Positions 17,807 to 27,632 of a stretch of 64,000 nt of DNA are shown here, piece after piece. The position numbers and the translations under genes are program-made. The stretch covers positions 623,964-687,963 of the forward strand of contig NZ_KK211140.1 of the NCBI RefSeq assembly GCF_000620465.1, given 5' to 3'. The notes below the pieces were generated by a model that had not been told where the DNA came from, did no database searches, and was given only the letters and a program-made list of their open reading frames with translations. The stretch is from Ralstonia sp. UNC404CL21Col (lineage in GTDB: Bacteria > Pseudomonadota > Gammaproteobacteria > Burkholderiales > Burkholderiaceae). The first letter of the stretch is position 1. Every line of letters starts with the position of its first letter.

Positions 17807-18694
17807 ATGCGCCATCCCGATTTTCCTGTCCCGCCGCAGACCGATTCGTTCGCGTCCTGGGAAGCCTCGCTGCACCTGGCGTTTGCACGGCGCGGTGAGC
17901 GCACCGTGCTGGCCACCTGCCGGCATCAGGGGCCGCTGCGGGTGCAGAAGGCGCTGTATCCGGAAGGCGAGGGCGTGTGCCATGCCGTCATGCTGCATCC
18001 GCCTGCAGGCATTGCCGGCGGCGATGTGCTCGATATCGACATCGAACTCGGTGCCGATGCGCATGCCGTGCTGACCACGCCCGGCGCCACCAAGTGGTAC
18101 AAGTCGCTCGGCCGCACGGCCACGCAGCGCGTTGCCATCCGGGCGGAGGCGGGGGCGCGGCTCGACTGGCTGCCGCAAGAGAACATCGTTTTCAACCAGG
18201 CCCGCCCGATCATCGACCTGACGCTGGACCTGGCACCCGGCGCCACCGCTATCGGTTGGGACACCACCATGCTCGGTCGCCACGCCGCCGGTGAATCGTG
18301 GGCCGAAGGCCGCATCGCCATGCGCACCGCCTTGCGTTGCAACGGTCAACCGCTGTGGATTGAATCGGCGGCGTTCGACGCGCAATCGCCCGTGCTGAAT
18401 GCGACGATGGGCATGGCCGGCTTCCACGTCGTTGGCACGCTGTGGGCCGTGGGCGAAGGCGCCACCGAAGCCCTCGCCGAATCGATGGCCGAGCACCTGC
18501 CGTACAACGCCGACCTGCGCGCGGGCGTCACGTGTCTCACGCAAGACGCGCCCGGCCTGCCAAACGTTTTGTTGCTGCGCGTGCTCGCACGCCGGCCCGA
18601 AGATGCGCGCGCGTTGCTGTCACAGACGTGGCTCGCGCTGCGCGAACCGATGCATGGCGTGGCGGGCCGTCCGCTGCGCCTCTGGTCTACATGA
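17807..18694 (+). CDS. ureD: Urease accessory protein UreD
   Basis: The product is 295 residues from ATG 17807 (MRHPDFPVPPQTDSF). UreD (UreH) is the scaffold that binds apo-urease and, with UreF and UreG, loads nickel into the active site. Family blocks are HPPAGIAGGDVLDIDIELG, TTPGATKWYKS and WLPQENIVFNQA. A GTG at 17756 would add 17 residues not typical of the family. It is first of the ure genes, downstream of urtE, and followed by ureA. Confidence 0.93.
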   Translation: MRHPDFPVPPQTDSFASWEASLHLAFARRGERTVLATCRHQGPLRVQKALYPEGEGVCHAVMLHPPAGIAGGDVLDIDIELGADAHAVLTTPGATKWYKSLGRTATQRVAIRAEAGARLDWLPQENIVFNQARPIIDLTLDLAPGATAIGWDTTMLGRHAAGESWAEGRIAMRTALRCNGQPLWIESAAFDAQSPVLNATMGMAGFHVVGTLWAVGEGATEALAESMAEHLPYNADLRAGVTCLTQDAPGLPNVLLLRVLARRPEDARALLSQTWLALREPMHGVAGRPLRLWST

Positions 18695-18773
18695 CGGCCA
18701 CATGATGGCGACGTGACCTCGCATCGCCCGATCTGCACTGAACTGAATTGACCCTCACTGAAGAGAGCCCCTC

Positions 18774-19076
18774 GTGGAACTGACCCCGCGCGAAAAAGAC
18801 AAGCTGCTGATCTTCACCGCCGCCTTGCTGGCCGAGCGCCGCAAGGGCCGCGGCCTCAAGCTCAACTACCCGGAAGCCGTCGCCTTCATCAGCGCCGCCA
18901 TCATGGAAGGCGCACGCGACGGCAAGACGGTCGCCGACCTCATGCACTACGGCACCACGCTCCTCACGCGCAATGACGTGATGGACGGCGTGGCCGAGAT
19001 GATTCCCGACATCCAGGTCGAAGCCACGTTTCCGGACGGCACGAAGCTCGTCACCGTCCACCATCCGATTGTTTGA
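18774..19076 (+). CDS. ureA: Urease gamma subunit
   Basis: This 100-residue subunit is the smallest part of the (alpha-beta-gamma)3 urease that hydrolyses urea to ammonia and carbamate in the cytoplasm. [20 protein letters not shown] and [20 protein letters not shown] are diagnostic. A GAGAG site precedes the start. The length matches three-subunit ureases exactly. Confidence 0.98.
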   Translation: MELTPREKDKLLIFTAALLAERRKGRGLKLNYPEAVAFISAAIMEGARDGKTVADLMHYGTTLLTRNDVMDGVAEMIPDIQVEATFPDGTKLVTVHHPIV

Positions 19077-19124
19077 ATTTCGAAGTTTGAAGCCCGCACG
19101 CCACTCACCACTACGAGTCCTGCC

Positions 19125-19742
19125 ATGACGCCTACCCTGTCTCGCTTCGTCCGGCCCGCTGCGGCCATCGCGCTTACGTTTGGCGCCTCCATCGCGTTTG
19201 CCCACCCTGGGCACCCGGGCCATACCGCTGAAGGCAGCCTGCTCGCCGGGTTCCTGCATCCGCTCACGGGTGCAGACCATTTGCTGGCGATGGTGGCCGT
19301 GGGCGTGTGGAGCGCACTGGCCTCGCGTTCGGTGCGCGATGCGCTGTGGGCGCCCGTCGCCTTTGTCGCGTTGATGATCCTGGGTGCGTTGCTGGGCGCC
19401 GGCGGTGTGGCGGTGCCGATGGCCGAGCCGATGATCGCCGCATCGCTGCTGGTGTTCGGCCTGCTGATTGCAGCGCGCGCGCAATTGCCGACGTGGGGCG
19501 GTGCGCTGCTGTGCGGCGCGTTCGCGCTGTTCCACGGCTATGCGCACGGCACGGAATTCCCCGCAGGGGCGCAGGCCATGTTCCCGTATTTCGTCGGAGG
19601 CTTTGCCGTGGCGACGGCGCTGCTGCACACCGCCGGCATCGGCGCGGGCTTTGCGCTGAAGCCGCGTCTGGCATGGCTGGCGCGTCTGTCGGGCGTGGGC
19701 GTGGCGCTGTACGGCGCAGGCCTGCTCGTCACGGCCATCTGA
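19125..19742 (+). CDS. ureJ: HupE/UreJ family protein, likely nickel permease or accessory
   Basis: This 205-residue integral membrane protein has a cleavable signal peptide (to AFAHPGH), a His-rich N terminus (HPGHPGHT) and the family motif [18 protein letters not shown], followed by about five helices and [14 protein letters not shown]. HupE/UreJ proteins are thought to move nickel for metalloenzymes; the exact role is not proven. Its place between ureA and ureB is standard in Burkholderiales urease clusters. Confidence 0.9.
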   Translation: MTPTLSRFVRPAAAIALTFGASIAFAHPGHPGHTAEGSLLAGFLHPLTGADHLLAMVAVGVWSALASRSVRDALWAPVAFVALMILGALLGAGGVAVPMAEPMIAASLLVFGLLIAARAQLPTWGGALLCGAFALFHGYAHGTEFPAGAQAMFPYFVGGFAVATALLHTAGIGAGFALKPRLAWLARLSGVGVALYGAGLLVTAI

Positions 19743-19755
19743 GGGGGCTTGCACC

Positions 19756-20061
19756 ATGATCCCCGGCGAACTCCTGCCGCAAGACGGCGATCTCGAACTC
19801 AATGCAGGCCGCGCGACAGTGACGGTCACGGTGGCCAATACCGGTGATCGCCCCGTGCAGATCGGCTCGCATTACCACTTCTATGAAGTGAATGACGCGC
19901 TGCGCTTTGACCGCGAAGCCGCGCGCGGGTATCGGCTCAATATCGCCGCCGGCACCGCCGTGCGCTTCGAGCCGGGGCAGGAGCGCACGGTCGAACTCGT
20001 GGCGCTGGCCGGTGACCGCGTGGTCTACGGCTTTGCCGGCCGCGTGATGGGCAAGCTTTGA
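19756..20061 (+). CDS. ureB: Urease beta subunit
   Basis: This 101-residue structural subunit of urease carries the beta-fold core [20 protein letters not shown] and ends [12 protein letters not shown]. It has the normal length. It sits 13 bases from ureJ and 13 bases before ureC, in one transcript. Confidence 0.98.
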   Translation: MIPGELLPQDGDLELNAGRATVTVTVANTGDRPVQIGSHYHFYEVNDALRFDREAARGYRLNIAAGTAVRFEPGQERTVELVALAGDRVVYGFAGRVMGKL

Positions 20062-20074
20062 GCGAGACACGGAC

Positions 20075-21793
<1,719 letters not shown>

Positions 21794-21927
21794 CTGGTGG
21801 GGATGGGCTTGGGCTTTTTGTTGTTAGTTCATCCCTGTTTCGTACCCTGCCGGGCACGACTCACTTTTCTTTGTCTTGCCAAAGAAAAGTAAGCAAAAGA
21901 AAGGCGCGCCCGAGATGGCGAAAGACT

Positions 21928-22021
21928 CCTTGGATTTGTGTCGCGGGGAGGGAAGGGAGGCAAACTCGCTGCGCTCAGACAGGCCTCCCTTCTTGATCCT
22001 CCCCGCAACAAAAATTCAAGG
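21928..22021. repeat. Hairpin arm L of palindromic element copy 1
   Basis: The basal pairing is CCTTGGATTT with AAAATTCAAGG, followed by GCGGGGAGG/CCTCCCCGC and a distal stem GAAGGGAGGC (21952-21961) with GCCTCCCTTC (21983-21992). The apical loop reads AACTCGCTGCGCTCAGACAG, the exact reverse complement of the loop in arm R of this copy. Confidence 0.8.
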
Positions 22022-22087
22022 CGCCATCTAGGGCAGGAACGTCAACGGCCACACCGGCGGGGAACTGAGGTGGGCGCCGGGATCGGT

Positions 22088-22189
22088 GAGTGCGAGTGCG
22101 AGTGCGAGTGCGAGTGCGAGTGCGAGTGCGAGTGCGAGTGCGAGTGCGAGTGCGAGTGCAAGTGCAAGTGCAAGTGCAAGTGCAAGTGC
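22088..22189 (+). repeat. Hexanucleotide tandem array GAGTGC x12 then AAGTGC x5
   Basis: Seventeen contiguous 6-bp units (102 bp) lie in the core of palindromic element copy 1. The block switches sharply from GAGTGC to AAGTGC after unit 12, which suggests stepwise slippage expansion from one edge. The second element copy lacks this array, so it arose after the copies separated. It would encode alternating Glu-Cys or Ala-Leu in spurious frames. Confidence 0.95.
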
Positions 22190-22265
22190 GTGCGATGGTC
22201 CCAGTCGTACAACGGAGTGGCGCACGGACAGAAGATTGTGTGCTTTACCCCTGCCCTAGATGGCG

Positions 22266-22357
22266 CCTTGAATTTTCGTAAGCGGGCGGAAAAAGACGGG
22301 AAACTGTCTGAGCGCAGCGAGTTTTTCCCGTCTCCGCCCGGTTACGAAAATTCAAGG
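22266..22357. repeat. Hairpin arm R of palindromic element copy 1
   Basis: The basal stem is CCTTGAATTTTCGTAA with TTACGAAAATTCAAGG, then GCGGGCGG/CCGCCCGG, and a distal stem GACGGGAAA/TTTCCCGTC. The apical loop is CTGTCTGAGCGCAGCGAGTT. The stem sequence differs from arm L but pairing is maintained. Confidence 0.8.
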
Positions 22358-22473
22358 GATGGGTCGCCATCTCGGGCGCGCCTTTCTTTGCTTACTTTCT
22401 TTGGCAAGACAAAGAAAGTGAGTCGCCCCCGGCAGGGGGTGAAATGAGAAATGCGCTGCCACGCCGAGATCAA

Positions 22474-22747
22474 AACTCCACGCTTGGGGATCAGAACTCG
22501 GCGTTTGGAGACCAGAACTCGACACGTGAAGTTCCGAACCCGATGCGTGGGGTCTCTGAACCCAAAGCTTGGAGTTCAGAACGCGACGCTTGAGGTTCCG
22601 AACTCAACCTTTGAAGTTCAGAACCCCACGCTTGAAGTTCCGAACCCGGCGCTTGCAGTTCAGAACTCGACGCCTGGAGTTCCGAACCCGGTGCTTGCAG
22701 TTCAGAACTCAGCGCGTGGAGTTCAGAACTTCGAGCTTCATAGTTGG
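22474..22747 (+). repeat. 21-bp tandem repeat array directly upstream of ureE
   Basis: About thirteen imperfect units of consensus AACYCGRCGCTTGRAGTTCMG run from the edge of the palindromic element to just before ureE. Unit 4 is 22 bp, all others 21 bp. Each unit junction forms the dyad GTTC(A/C)GAAC; nine are exact, eight of them at strict 21-bp spacing (two helical turns), the last at 22721-22729. The central base mostly alternates between A and C. The 22-bp unit breaks any reading frame across the array, which argues against it being coding. Confidence 0.85.
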
Positions 22748-22768
22748 ATGACGAATCAGGTCGTAAAG

Positions 22769-23431
22769 ATGCTTTCCATCAACAAACACCTCCCCGCGCC
22801 ACATGGCCTGGCCTCCGTTCTGGTCAAGCGTGCGCCCAAGCTGGTGCTCCCCTTCCTGGAGCGCAGCCGCAGCCGCCTGCGCGCCACCCTCGACGATGGC
22901 CGTGAAGTGGCCGTCGTGCTGCCGCGCGGCACCGTCATGCGCGGCGGCGATGTGCTGGTCGCTGAAGACGGCACGCTGGTGGAAGTGCAGGCCGCACCGG
23001 AGCAGGTCCTGCGCGTGAGCAGCGACAACCGTCTTGCACTGATGCGCGCTGCCTACCACCTCGGCAATCGCCACACGCCCGTGCAGGTCAGCGCCGATGC
23101 GCTGCAGCTCGAGGCCGATCCGGTGCTTGAAGACATGCTGGTCCGCCTCGGCGTGACCGTCGCGCATGTGGAAGCGCCGTTCGAGCCCGAGGCGGGCGCC
23201 TATGGCGGCGGCCATCGTCACGGCCACGATGCGACGTTCGAAGAGGACTACGCGGCCGCACAGGCGCTCTACCACGAGCACCACGGGCACGATCATGGCC
23301 ACAGTCACGCGCATGACCACGACCATGGTCACTCGCATAGCCACGATCACGCGCACGGTCACGGTCACGATCATGACCACGGCCATGTGCATGGCCCCGG
23401 CTGCGGCCATCACCACCATCACCATGACTAA
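22769..23431 (+). CDS. ureE: Urease accessory protein UreE (nickel metallochaperone)
   Basis: The product is 220 residues from ATG 22769 ([20 protein letters not shown]). UreE binds nickel and delivers it to UreG for urease activation. The N-terminal domain spans to about residue 75, the metal-binding domain follows ([20 protein letters not shown]), and the last 50 or so residues are mostly His/Asp/Gly ([16 protein letters not shown]..., ending GHHHHHHD). The frame is open upstream to 22451 through the 21-bp array, but UreE proteins begin at about this Met. It overlaps ureF by 8 bases. The ribosome site is weak. Confidence 0.92.
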   Translation: MLSINKHLPAPHGLASVLVKRAPKLVLPFLERSRSRLRATLDDGREVAVVLPRGTVMRGGDVLVAEDGTLVEVQAAPEQVLRVSSDNRLALMRAAYHLGNRHTPVQVSADALQLEADPVLEDMLVRLGVTVAHVEAPFEPEAGAYGGGHRHGHDATFEEDYAAAQALYHEHHGHDHGHSHAHDHDHGHSHSHDHAHGHGHDHDHGHVHGPGCGHHHHHHD

Positions 23432-24113
23432 CGCGGCGCAGCTCACCGCCTTGCTGCATCTCGCGTCCCCGGCGCTGCCGGTGGGTGCGTTCAGCTATTC
23501 GCAGGGGCTGGAGGCGGGGGTGGATGTGCGGCACGTGACCGATGAAGGGTCGGCTGCGGCGTGGATTGCCGAGGGGCTCGACGTGCTGGCCGCCTGCGAG
23601 GCGCCGCTGTGGCTGCTGCAGTTTGCGAACTGGCAGGCAGGCCGCTTCGATGCCGTGGCCGAGCGCGATGCGTGGTTCCTCGCGACCCGCGAGACACGCG
23701 AGCTGCGGCTCGAAACGTCGCAGATGGGCTGGTCGCTCAGTCGACTCATCCAGCTGATGGCGTGGGGCGACGAAGCACTGCGCAGCGCATTGGCCGCGCG
23801 CGCTTCAGTGACGTTTCCGACCGCCTTTGCCGCCGCCGCTGCCGCACTGAATGTCGACCCGCGCGACGGCGTGACGGCGTACTGCTTTGCCTGGGTGGAA
23901 AACCAGATGGCGGCGGCAGTGAAGGCCGTGCCGCTCGGGCAGGCTGCGGGGCAACGGATTCTCTTTGGCCTGCACGCAGCGGTGGCGCGTGCGGTGGAAG
24001 AAGCCACGCGCCGTGCGGCCTGTCATCCGCCTGAACTGTCTACGTTTTCGCCCGGGCTGGGCGTGTTGTCTGCCCGGCATGAAACGCAATACTCACGACT
24101 CTTTCGATCCTGA
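23424..24113 (+). CDS. ureF: Urease accessory protein UreF
   Basis: This 229-residue, all-helical protein bridges UreD-urease and UreG and acts in fidelity of nickel insertion. [21 protein letters not shown] at the N terminus and the C-terminal [21 protein letters not shown] are characteristic. The start ATG lies within the His-tail codons of ureE, overlapping its stop, so translation is probably coupled. ureG follows 11 bases later. Confidence 0.95.
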   Translation: MTNAAQLTALLHLASPALPVGAFSYSQGLEAGVDVRHVTDEGSAAAWIAEGLDVLAACEAPLWLLQFANWQAGRFDAVAERDAWFLATRETRELRLETSQMGWSLSRLIQLMAWGDEALRSALAARASVTFPTAFAAAAAALNVDPRDGVTAYCFAWVENQMAAAVKAVPLGQAAGQRILFGLHAAVARAVEEATRRAACHPPELSTFSPGLGVLSARHETQYSRLFRS

Positions 24114-24124
24114 ACCTGATCAAC

Positions 24125-24748
24125 ATGCGAACCAAGAAACTTCCTGCCCTGCGCGTTGGCGTGGGCGGCCCGGTGGGCTCCGGCAAGACCACGCTGCTCG
24201 AAATGCTCTGCAAGGCCATGCGCGAGCGCTACGACCTCGTGGCGATCACCAACGACATCTATACGAAGGAAGATCAGCGCCTGCTGACCATCTCCGGCGC
24301 GCTGCCGGCCGAACGCATCATGGGCGTCGAAACCGGCGGGTGCCCGCACACCGCCATCCGCGAAGATGCATCGATCAACCTCGAAGCGGTGGATCGCATG
24401 CTGTCCAAGTTTCCGGATGCGGACGTGGTTTTCATTGAGTCGGGTGGGGACAACCTCGCGGCAACGTTCAGCCCCGAGCTGTCGGACCTGACCATCTATG
24501 TGATCGACGTGGCGGGCGGCGAGAAAATCCCCCGCAAGGGCGGCCCGGGCATCACCAAGTCGGACCTACTCATCATCAACAAGACGGACCTGGCGCCGTA
24601 TGTCGGGGCATCGCTGGAGGTGATGGAGAGCGACACGCGCAAGATGCGCGGCGATCGGCCGTTCGTGATGTGCAATCTGCGGGCGCAGGGTGGGTTGGAT
24701 GAGGTGATTCGGTTTATTGAGAAGCAGGGGATGTTGGTGGGGGGCTAG
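24125..24748 (+). CDS. ureG: Urease accessory protein UreG (GTPase)
   Basis: This 207-residue SIMIBI-class GTPase powers nickel insertion into urease. The P-loop is [17 protein letters not shown] near the N terminus, followed by [11 protein letters not shown], the nickel-binding CPH in [22 protein letters not shown] and the base-recognition NKTD in [14 protein letters not shown]. It is the last urease gene, followed 41 bases later by the second palindromic element. Confidence 0.98.
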   Translation: MRTKKLPALRVGVGGPVGSGKTTLLEMLCKAMRERYDLVAITNDIYTKEDQRLLTISGALPAERIMGVETGGCPHTAIREDASINLEAVDRMLSKFPDADVVFIESGGDNLAATFSPELSDLTIYVIDVAGGEKIPRKGGPGITKSDLLIINKTDLAPYVGASLEVMESDTRKMRGDRPFVMCNLRAQGGLDEVIRFIEKQGMLVGG

Positions 24749-24886
24749 TTTTTTGGGTGGTGTGTTTCCTGCGGTGGGCGCTTGTGGTCCATCCCTGTTT
24801 CGTACCCTGCCGGGCACGACTTACTTTTCTTTGTCTTGCCAAAGAAAAGTAAGCAAAAGAAAGGCGCGCCCGAGATGGCGACTTCC

Positions 24887-24979
24887 CCTTGAATTTATGT
24901 CGCAGAGAGGGGAAGGGAAAAACTCGCTTCGCTCAAACAGTTTCCCTTCCTTTTTCCTCTCTGCAACAGAAATTCAAGG
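24887..24979. repeat. Hairpin arm L of palindromic element copy 2
   Basis: The basal stem is CCTTGAATTT/AAATTCAAGG, the proximal stem GCAGAGAGG/CCTCTCTGC and the distal stem GGAAGGGAAA/TTTCCCTTCC. The loop AACTCGCTTCGCTCAAACAG is the exact reverse complement of the arm R loop of this copy. Compared with copy 1 arm L, both sides of the proximal stem have changed together. Confidence 0.8.
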
Positions 24980-25136
24980 CGCCATCTAGGGCAGGAACGT
25001 CAACGGCCAAACCATCGACCACCAGTGCAGTAGGAACCAGCAGCACAACGCGACGCAAAGCGAGCAACACCGCAACAAACAAGAGCCACCTAGGACAGCA
25101 CACAGATTGTGTGGCCGTACCTTGCCCTTGATGGCG

Positions 25137-25230
25137 CCTTGAATTTCTGTAAGCGGGCGGATAAAGGAAGGAGGCCTGTTTGAGCGAAGCGAGTTTGCCT
25201 CCTTCCCCGCCCGGTTACAGAAATTCAAGG
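25137..25230. repeat. Hairpin arm R of palindromic element copy 2
   Basis: The basal stem is CCTTGAATTTCTGTAA/TTACAGAAATTCAAGG (compensated CTG/CAG where copy 1 has TCG/CGA), then GCGGGCGG/CCGCCCGG, and a distal stem GGAAGGAGGC/GCCTCCTTCC. The loop is CTGTTTGAGCGAAGCGAGTT. Confidence 0.8.
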
Positions 25231-25377
25231 AGTCTTTCGCCATCTCGGGCGCGCCTTTCTTTGCTTACTTTCTTTGGCAAGACAAAGAAAGTGAGTCGCC
25301 CCCGGCAGGGGGTGAAATAGAGATGCACCACAAGCGCCAGCCCCCGCAGGGGAACAAAACAAAACCCAACCTCAAAA

Positions 25378-25405
25378 ACAAAAAAGGCCGCCAAACAAGG
25401 CAGCC
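25378..25405 (-). terminator. Terminator of the glutathione S-transferase gene
   Basis: On the minus strand GGCTGCC-TTGTTT-GGCGGCC is followed by TTTTTTG, located 26 bases after the stop codon of the leftward GST gene. Confidence 0.65.
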
Positions 25406-25430
25406 CCCTCCAGCAAAGGAAAACGCCGAA

Positions 25431-26123
25431 TCAACGCCGCTGATACTGCGTAGCCCCAAACAAAATCTCCTTCGCCTTGTCGTCCTGCACCGCAGGCCGT
25501 TCCTGGGCCAGCACCTTCACCGCGCGCTGCACGGCCGGGCGTTCTTCAATGGCCTCAAACCACCGCTGCAGCTTCGGATAATCCGACAGCTCGATCCCCT
25601 GGTTCTTCCAGCTGCGCAGCCACGGCCACGTCGCAATGTCGGCGATGGAGTAATCCGCGCCGCCGAGGAATTTCGATTCGCCCAGGCGCTTGTCGATCAC
25701 GCCGTACAGACGCTTGGCTTCGTTGCTGTAGCGGTTGACCGCGTACTCGATCTTCTCGGGCGCGTAGATGCGGAAGTGATGCGCCTGGCCGAGCATCGGG
25801 CCGACGCCGCCCATCTGGAACATCAGCCACTGCAGCACTTCGTATTTGCCGCGCACGTCGTCGGGCAGGAACTTGCCCGTCTTGCCGGCGAGGTACAGCA
25901 GGATCGCGCCCGATTCGAACAGCGAGATGGGTTTGCCGTCCGGGCCATCTTGATCGACGATGGCCGGGATCTTGTTGTTGGGACTGATCTTGAGGAAGTC
26001 GGGTTTGAACTGGTCGCCGGCGCCGATGTTGATGCCGTGAACGCGGTAAGGCAGCTCGCATTCTTCCAGCATGATGTGCACTTTGTGCCCGTTGGGCGTG
26101 GCCCAGCTATAGACGTCGATCAT
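25431..26123 (-). CDS. Glutathione S-transferase family protein (YfcG/YghU-like)
   Basis: The product is 230 residues from ATG 26123 (MIDVYSWATPNGHKVHIML). The N-terminal thioredoxin fold carries TPNGHK, the Thr-Pro-Asn motif of the Nu-class disulfide-bond reductases YfcG/YghU, and the C-terminal helical domain carries GGADYSIADIATWPWL. Such enzymes use glutathione or glutathione disulfide; the substrate is unknown. A longer frame reaches 26237 but that extension is Arg/Cys-rich and not family-like. It stands alone, transcribed leftward, between element copy 2 and an acyl-CoA dehydrogenase. Confidence 0.88.
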   Translation of the reverse strand: MIDVYSWATPNGHKVHIMLEECELPYRVHGINIGAGDQFKPDFLKISPNNKIPAIVDQDGPDGKPISLFESGAILLYLAGKTGKFLPDDVRGKYEVLQWLMFQMGGVGPMLGQAHHFRIYAPEKIEYAVNRYSNEAKRLYGVIDKRLGESKFLGGADYSIADIATWPWLRSWKNQGIELSDYPKLQRWFEAIEERPAVQRAVKVLAQERPAVQDDKAKEILFGATQYQRR

Positions 26124-26234
26124 CGAGTTGGCTCCTTGGCTTCTGGCCGGGAAGAGAGGTGCGGGCCACCAGCAGCCCGCAAAGTGTTCCATTCCAGCAC
26201 AGAACGCAGAAACGCGCAGACGCCGGGCAGCGGG

Positions 26235-26262
26235 CAAAAAAATCCCCGCTCAAGGCGGGGTT
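26235..26262 (-). terminator. Terminator of the ACAD10/11-type dehydrogenase gene
   Basis: A CCCCGC/GCGGGG stem with a 5-base loop is followed, on the minus strand, by ATTTTTTTGCC. It lies 31 bases past the stop codon of the leftward gene ending at 26293. Confidence 0.8.
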
Positions 26263-26292
26263 AAGGAGTGAACGGTACGGCCGTGCGGCGTA

Positions 26293-27552
26293 TCAGGCGC
26301 CGCGCGTGACCGGCATGTCGACAACGTCCTTCAGGTGCAGATGCTTGGCCAGTTCCAGCTTGGCGATGGCGGCGCGGTGCACTTCGTCCGGGCCGTCGGC
26401 CAGGCGCAGCGTGCGCTGGTGCGCGTAGGCCGAGGCCAGCGGGAAGTCGCCCGACACGCCGCCGCCGCCGTGTGCCTGGATCGCCCAGTCGACGATCTGG
26501 CAAGCGATGTTCGGGGCCACGACCTTGATCATCGCGATCTCGGCCTTGGCGACCTTGTTGCCGACGGTGTCCATCATGTACGCGGCCTTGAGCGTCAGCA
26601 GGCGGGCCTGTTCGATCATGCAGCGGGCTTCGGCAATGCGCTCGTGCCAGACGCTGTGCTGCGCGATGGCCTTGCCGAACGCGATGCGCGAACTCAAGCG
26701 CTTGCACATCAGCTCCAACGCACGCTCGGCCACGCCGATGCTGCGCATGCAGTGGTGGATGCGGCCCGGGCCGAGGCGGCCCTGCGCGATCTCGAAGCCG
26801 CGGCCTTCACCGAGCAGGATGTTGCCCACCGGCACGCGCACGTCTTTGAGGTCGACTTCCATGTGGCCGTGCGGCGCATCGTCGTAACCGAACACGCTCA
26901 GCGGACGCATGACGGTGATGCCCGGCGCGTTGGCCGGCACCACGATCATCGATTGCTGCTCGTGGCGGCCGGCATCGGGGTTGGTCTTGCCCATGACGAT
27001 GTAGACGGCGCAGCGCGGGTCGCCGGCGCCCGACGACCACCACTTGCGGCCGTTGATGACGTACTCGTCGCCTTGGCGTTCGATGCGGCATTCGATGTTG
27101 GTGGCGTCCGACGAGGCCACGGCCGGCTCGGTCATCAGGAAGGCCGAGCGGATCTCGCCGCGCAGCAGCGGCTCCAGCCAGCGGTCTTTCAGTTCTTCGG
27201 ACGCGTAGCGCTCCAGCGTTTCCATGTTGCCGGTGTCGGGCGCGGAGCAGTTGAACACTTCCGGCGCCCAGGGCACCCGGCCCATGATTTCGCACAGCGG
27301 CGCGTATTCGAGGTTCGACAGCCCTTCGGGCGCGCGCGGCGAACGCGGCAGGAACAGGTTCCACAGCCCGGCCTTGCGTGCCAGCGGCTTGAGTTCTTCG
27401 ATGACCTTGGTCGGAATCCACGCGTTGCCGGCACGGCGGTTGGCCTCGATTTCTTCGTGGAAGCGGTGCTCGTTCGGGTAGATGTGCTGGTCGAAGAATT
27501 CAAGCAGGCGTGCCTGCATTTCCTTGACCTTGGGCGTGTAATCGAAATTCAT
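26293..27552 (-). CDS. Acyl-CoA dehydrogenase, ACAD10/ACAD11-like
   Basis: This 419-residue FAD enzyme closely resembles the dehydrogenase half of eukaryotic ACAD10/11. Recognisable blocks are [72 protein letters not shown] and [19 protein letters not shown]. In this family the enzyme handles 4-phospho-acyl-CoA made by a linked kinase domain. Here the kinase-like protein is a separate gene at 32529-33617. A hot-dog thioesterase gene lies 80 bases upstream on the same strand. Confidence 0.9.
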   Translation of the reverse strand: MNFDYTPKVKEMQARLLEFFDQHIYPNEHRFHEEIEANRRAGNAWIPTKVIEELKPLARKAGLWNLFLPRSPRAPEGLSNLEYAPLCEIMGRVPWAPEVFNCSAPDTGNMETLERYASEELKDRWLEPLLRGEIRSAFLMTEPAVASSDATNIECRIERQGDEYVINGRKWWSSGAGDPRCAVYIVMGKTNPDAGRHEQQSMIVVPANAPGITVMRPLSVFGYDDAPHGHMEVDLKDVRVPVGNILLGEGRGFEIAQGRLGPGRIHHCMRSIGVAERALELMCKRLSSRIAFGKAIAQHSVWHERIAEARCMIEQARLLTLKAAYMMDTVGNKVAKAEIAMIKVVAPNIACQIVDWAIQAHGGGGVSGDFPLASAYAHQRTLRLADGPDEVHRAAIAKLELAKHLHLKDVVDMPVTRGA

Positions 27553-27632
27553 GGTGTCTCCTCAGTACATCGAACAAGCGCCTCGAACGGGCAGCCATCA
27601 ATCAGTTCAGACCCGGCGCGCGCGGCCATGCG

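Larger units (their letters stand above)
21830..22445. repeat. Nested palindromic repeat element, copy 1 (ureC-ureE gap)
   Basis: This 616-bp non-coding element is built as a nested palindrome. Terminal inverted repeats of about 83 bp lie at 21838-21920 and 22365-22445, with roughly 90% match by eye. Inside each is a long hairpin arm (21928-22021 and 22266-22357), then an inner perfect 18-bp inverted repeat GGCGCCATCTAGGGCAGG (22020-22037, partner 22250-22267). The core contains a hexamer array. A second copy is at 24790-25318 in the same orientation. No transposase or credible ORF is inside; the frames that are open reflect the repeats. The flanks are not resolved into target duplications. 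Confidence 0.85.
24790..25318. repeat. Nested palindromic repeat element, copy 2 (after ureG)
   Basis: This 529-bp element has the same plan and orientation as the copy at 21830-22445: terminal inverted repeats (24790-24880 and 25238-25318), hairpin arms (24887-24979 and 25137-25230), and an inner inverted repeat (24978-24995 with a partly decayed partner at 25120-25138). The core (24996-25119) is unrelated to the hexamer array of copy 1. There is no ORF of note. Together the copies bracket the 21-bp array plus ureEFG as direct repeats. Confidence 0.85.

Noticed and set aside
21830-22445. Insertion sequence
   Set aside because: The terminal inverted repeats are suggestive, but there is no transposase frame and no clear target duplication; it is kept as a non-autonomous repeat.
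21938-22447. 169-codon frame with a Glu-Cys repeat
   Set aside because: It is produced by the GAGTGC hexamer array and the palindromic element; there is no ribosome site and no conserved part.
22474-22747. CRISPR array
   Set aside because: The units are contiguous 21-bp tandem repeats without spacers, and no cas genes are nearby.
22451-22768. N-terminal extension of ureE through the 21-bp repeats, giving heptapeptides such as NPTLEVP
   Set aside because: A 22-bp unit breaks the frame across the array, changes occur at all codon positions, and UreE family proteins start at about MLSINKHL.
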